From Microbacterium algeriense (GTDB taxonomy: Bacteria; Actinomycetota; Actinomycetes; Actinomycetales; Microbacteriaceae): a stretch of DNA of 64,000 nt. The notes below the pieces were generated by a model. That model did not search any database. It saw only the letters and a list, made by a program, of their open reading frames with translations, and had not been told where the DNA came from. Of this stretch, positions 63,958 to 64,000 are shown one piece after another. Numbering within the stretch: position 1 is the stretch's first letter; every line of letters begins with the position of its first letter. The DNA is taken from assembly GCF_008868005.1 (NCBI RefSeq), contig NZ_WAAO01000002.1:62001-126000 (forward strand), given 5' to 3'. Made by a program: the position numbers and the translations under genes.

Positions 63958-64000
63958 GTGCTGATCGGCTCGAGCTTGAAGATGTACTTCGGGCGGGCAC
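63958..64000 (+). CDS. Triosephosphate isomerase-family protein, partial (EryH-like)
   Basis: Only the first 14 codons are in the window: the GTG start gives VLIGSSLKMYFGRA, where the SLKMYFGRA segment matches the N-terminal substrate-Lys strand of TIM-family proteins (NWKMN in classic TIM, here SLKMY). The Asn of NWK is replaced by Leu. A start three bases after the previous stop marks the same operon. In tetritol pathways the equivalent protein isomerises L-erythrulose 1-phosphate. Confidence 0.7.
   Translation, partial: MLIGSSLKMYFGRA

Overview
The window is high-GC actinobacterial chromosome, most like Microbacterium or a close relative in the Microbacteriaceae. The evidence is G/C-dominated codon use, GTG as a frequent start, an enolase - FtsB/DivIC-like - DUF501 - subtilase cluster, a DUF4307 protein, an FMN-riboswitch-controlled ribD-ribE-ribBA-ribH operon, and many tightly overlapping start/stop junctions (ATGA, GTGA). 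I see no phage, insertion sequence, CRISPR array, rRNA or integrase. Coding density is very high and the longest stretch without a gene is about 290 bases.

Layout. 1-2.2 kb: a VapBC-type toxin-antitoxin pair and a convergent MHS-family symporter. 2.3-3.3 kb: a phosphoesterase and an unrecognised protein. 3.3-9.5 kb: a galactoside-use locus (GH35 beta-galactosidase, sugar ABC transporter, divergent LacI regulator, two near-identical operator repeats). 9.5-15.2 kb: a small membrane protein, the riboflavin operon with its riboswitch, an Fpg/Nei glycosylase and a GNAT enzyme. 15.2-27.3 kb: core genes mfd, gamma carbonic anhydrase-like, gdhA, ppc, nhaA, mazG and hisS. 27.5-30.9 kb: SGNH hydrolase, VOC protein, AraC regulator, APC permease. 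30.9-37.1 kb: a LacI-controlled run of three hydrolases and an MFS carrier that looks like an uncharacterised catabolic unit. 37-40.8 kb: thioesterase-like protein, GntR-DUF1648-CPBP membrane operon, O-methyltransferase. 40.8-46.1 kb: eno, FtsB-like, DUF501, mycosin-like protease, type II NADH dehydrogenase. 46.4-55.9 kb: DedA protein, a tRNA-Leu(UAA) without the long variable arm, a PLP aldolase/deaminase-type gene paired with an aldonolactone oxidase, LemA, a YcaQ-like protein, an AI-2E-family transporter and ilvA. 56-61.6 kb: greA, DUF4307, hemolysin III-like, uppS, class V aminotransferase, PIN-PhoH. 61.7-64 kb: a DhaKL-type kinase, an RpiB-type isomerase and the start of a TIM-family isomerase, together resembling tetrose (erythrulose) catabolism; this operon runs off the right edge.

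Three patterns run across the window. (1) At least 13 genes have a TANNNT hexamer exactly six bases before the start codon, which predicts leaderless transcripts; several divergent gene pairs have this on both sides. (2) A short dispersed repeat is tandemly amplified inside two essential-type genes, ribE and ppc, on the same strand and in the same reading frame, adding S/T/G/Q-rich segments to both enzymes. (3) Other short repeats form inverted or clustered copies between genes (18.85-18.97 kb and 27.31-27.37 kb).
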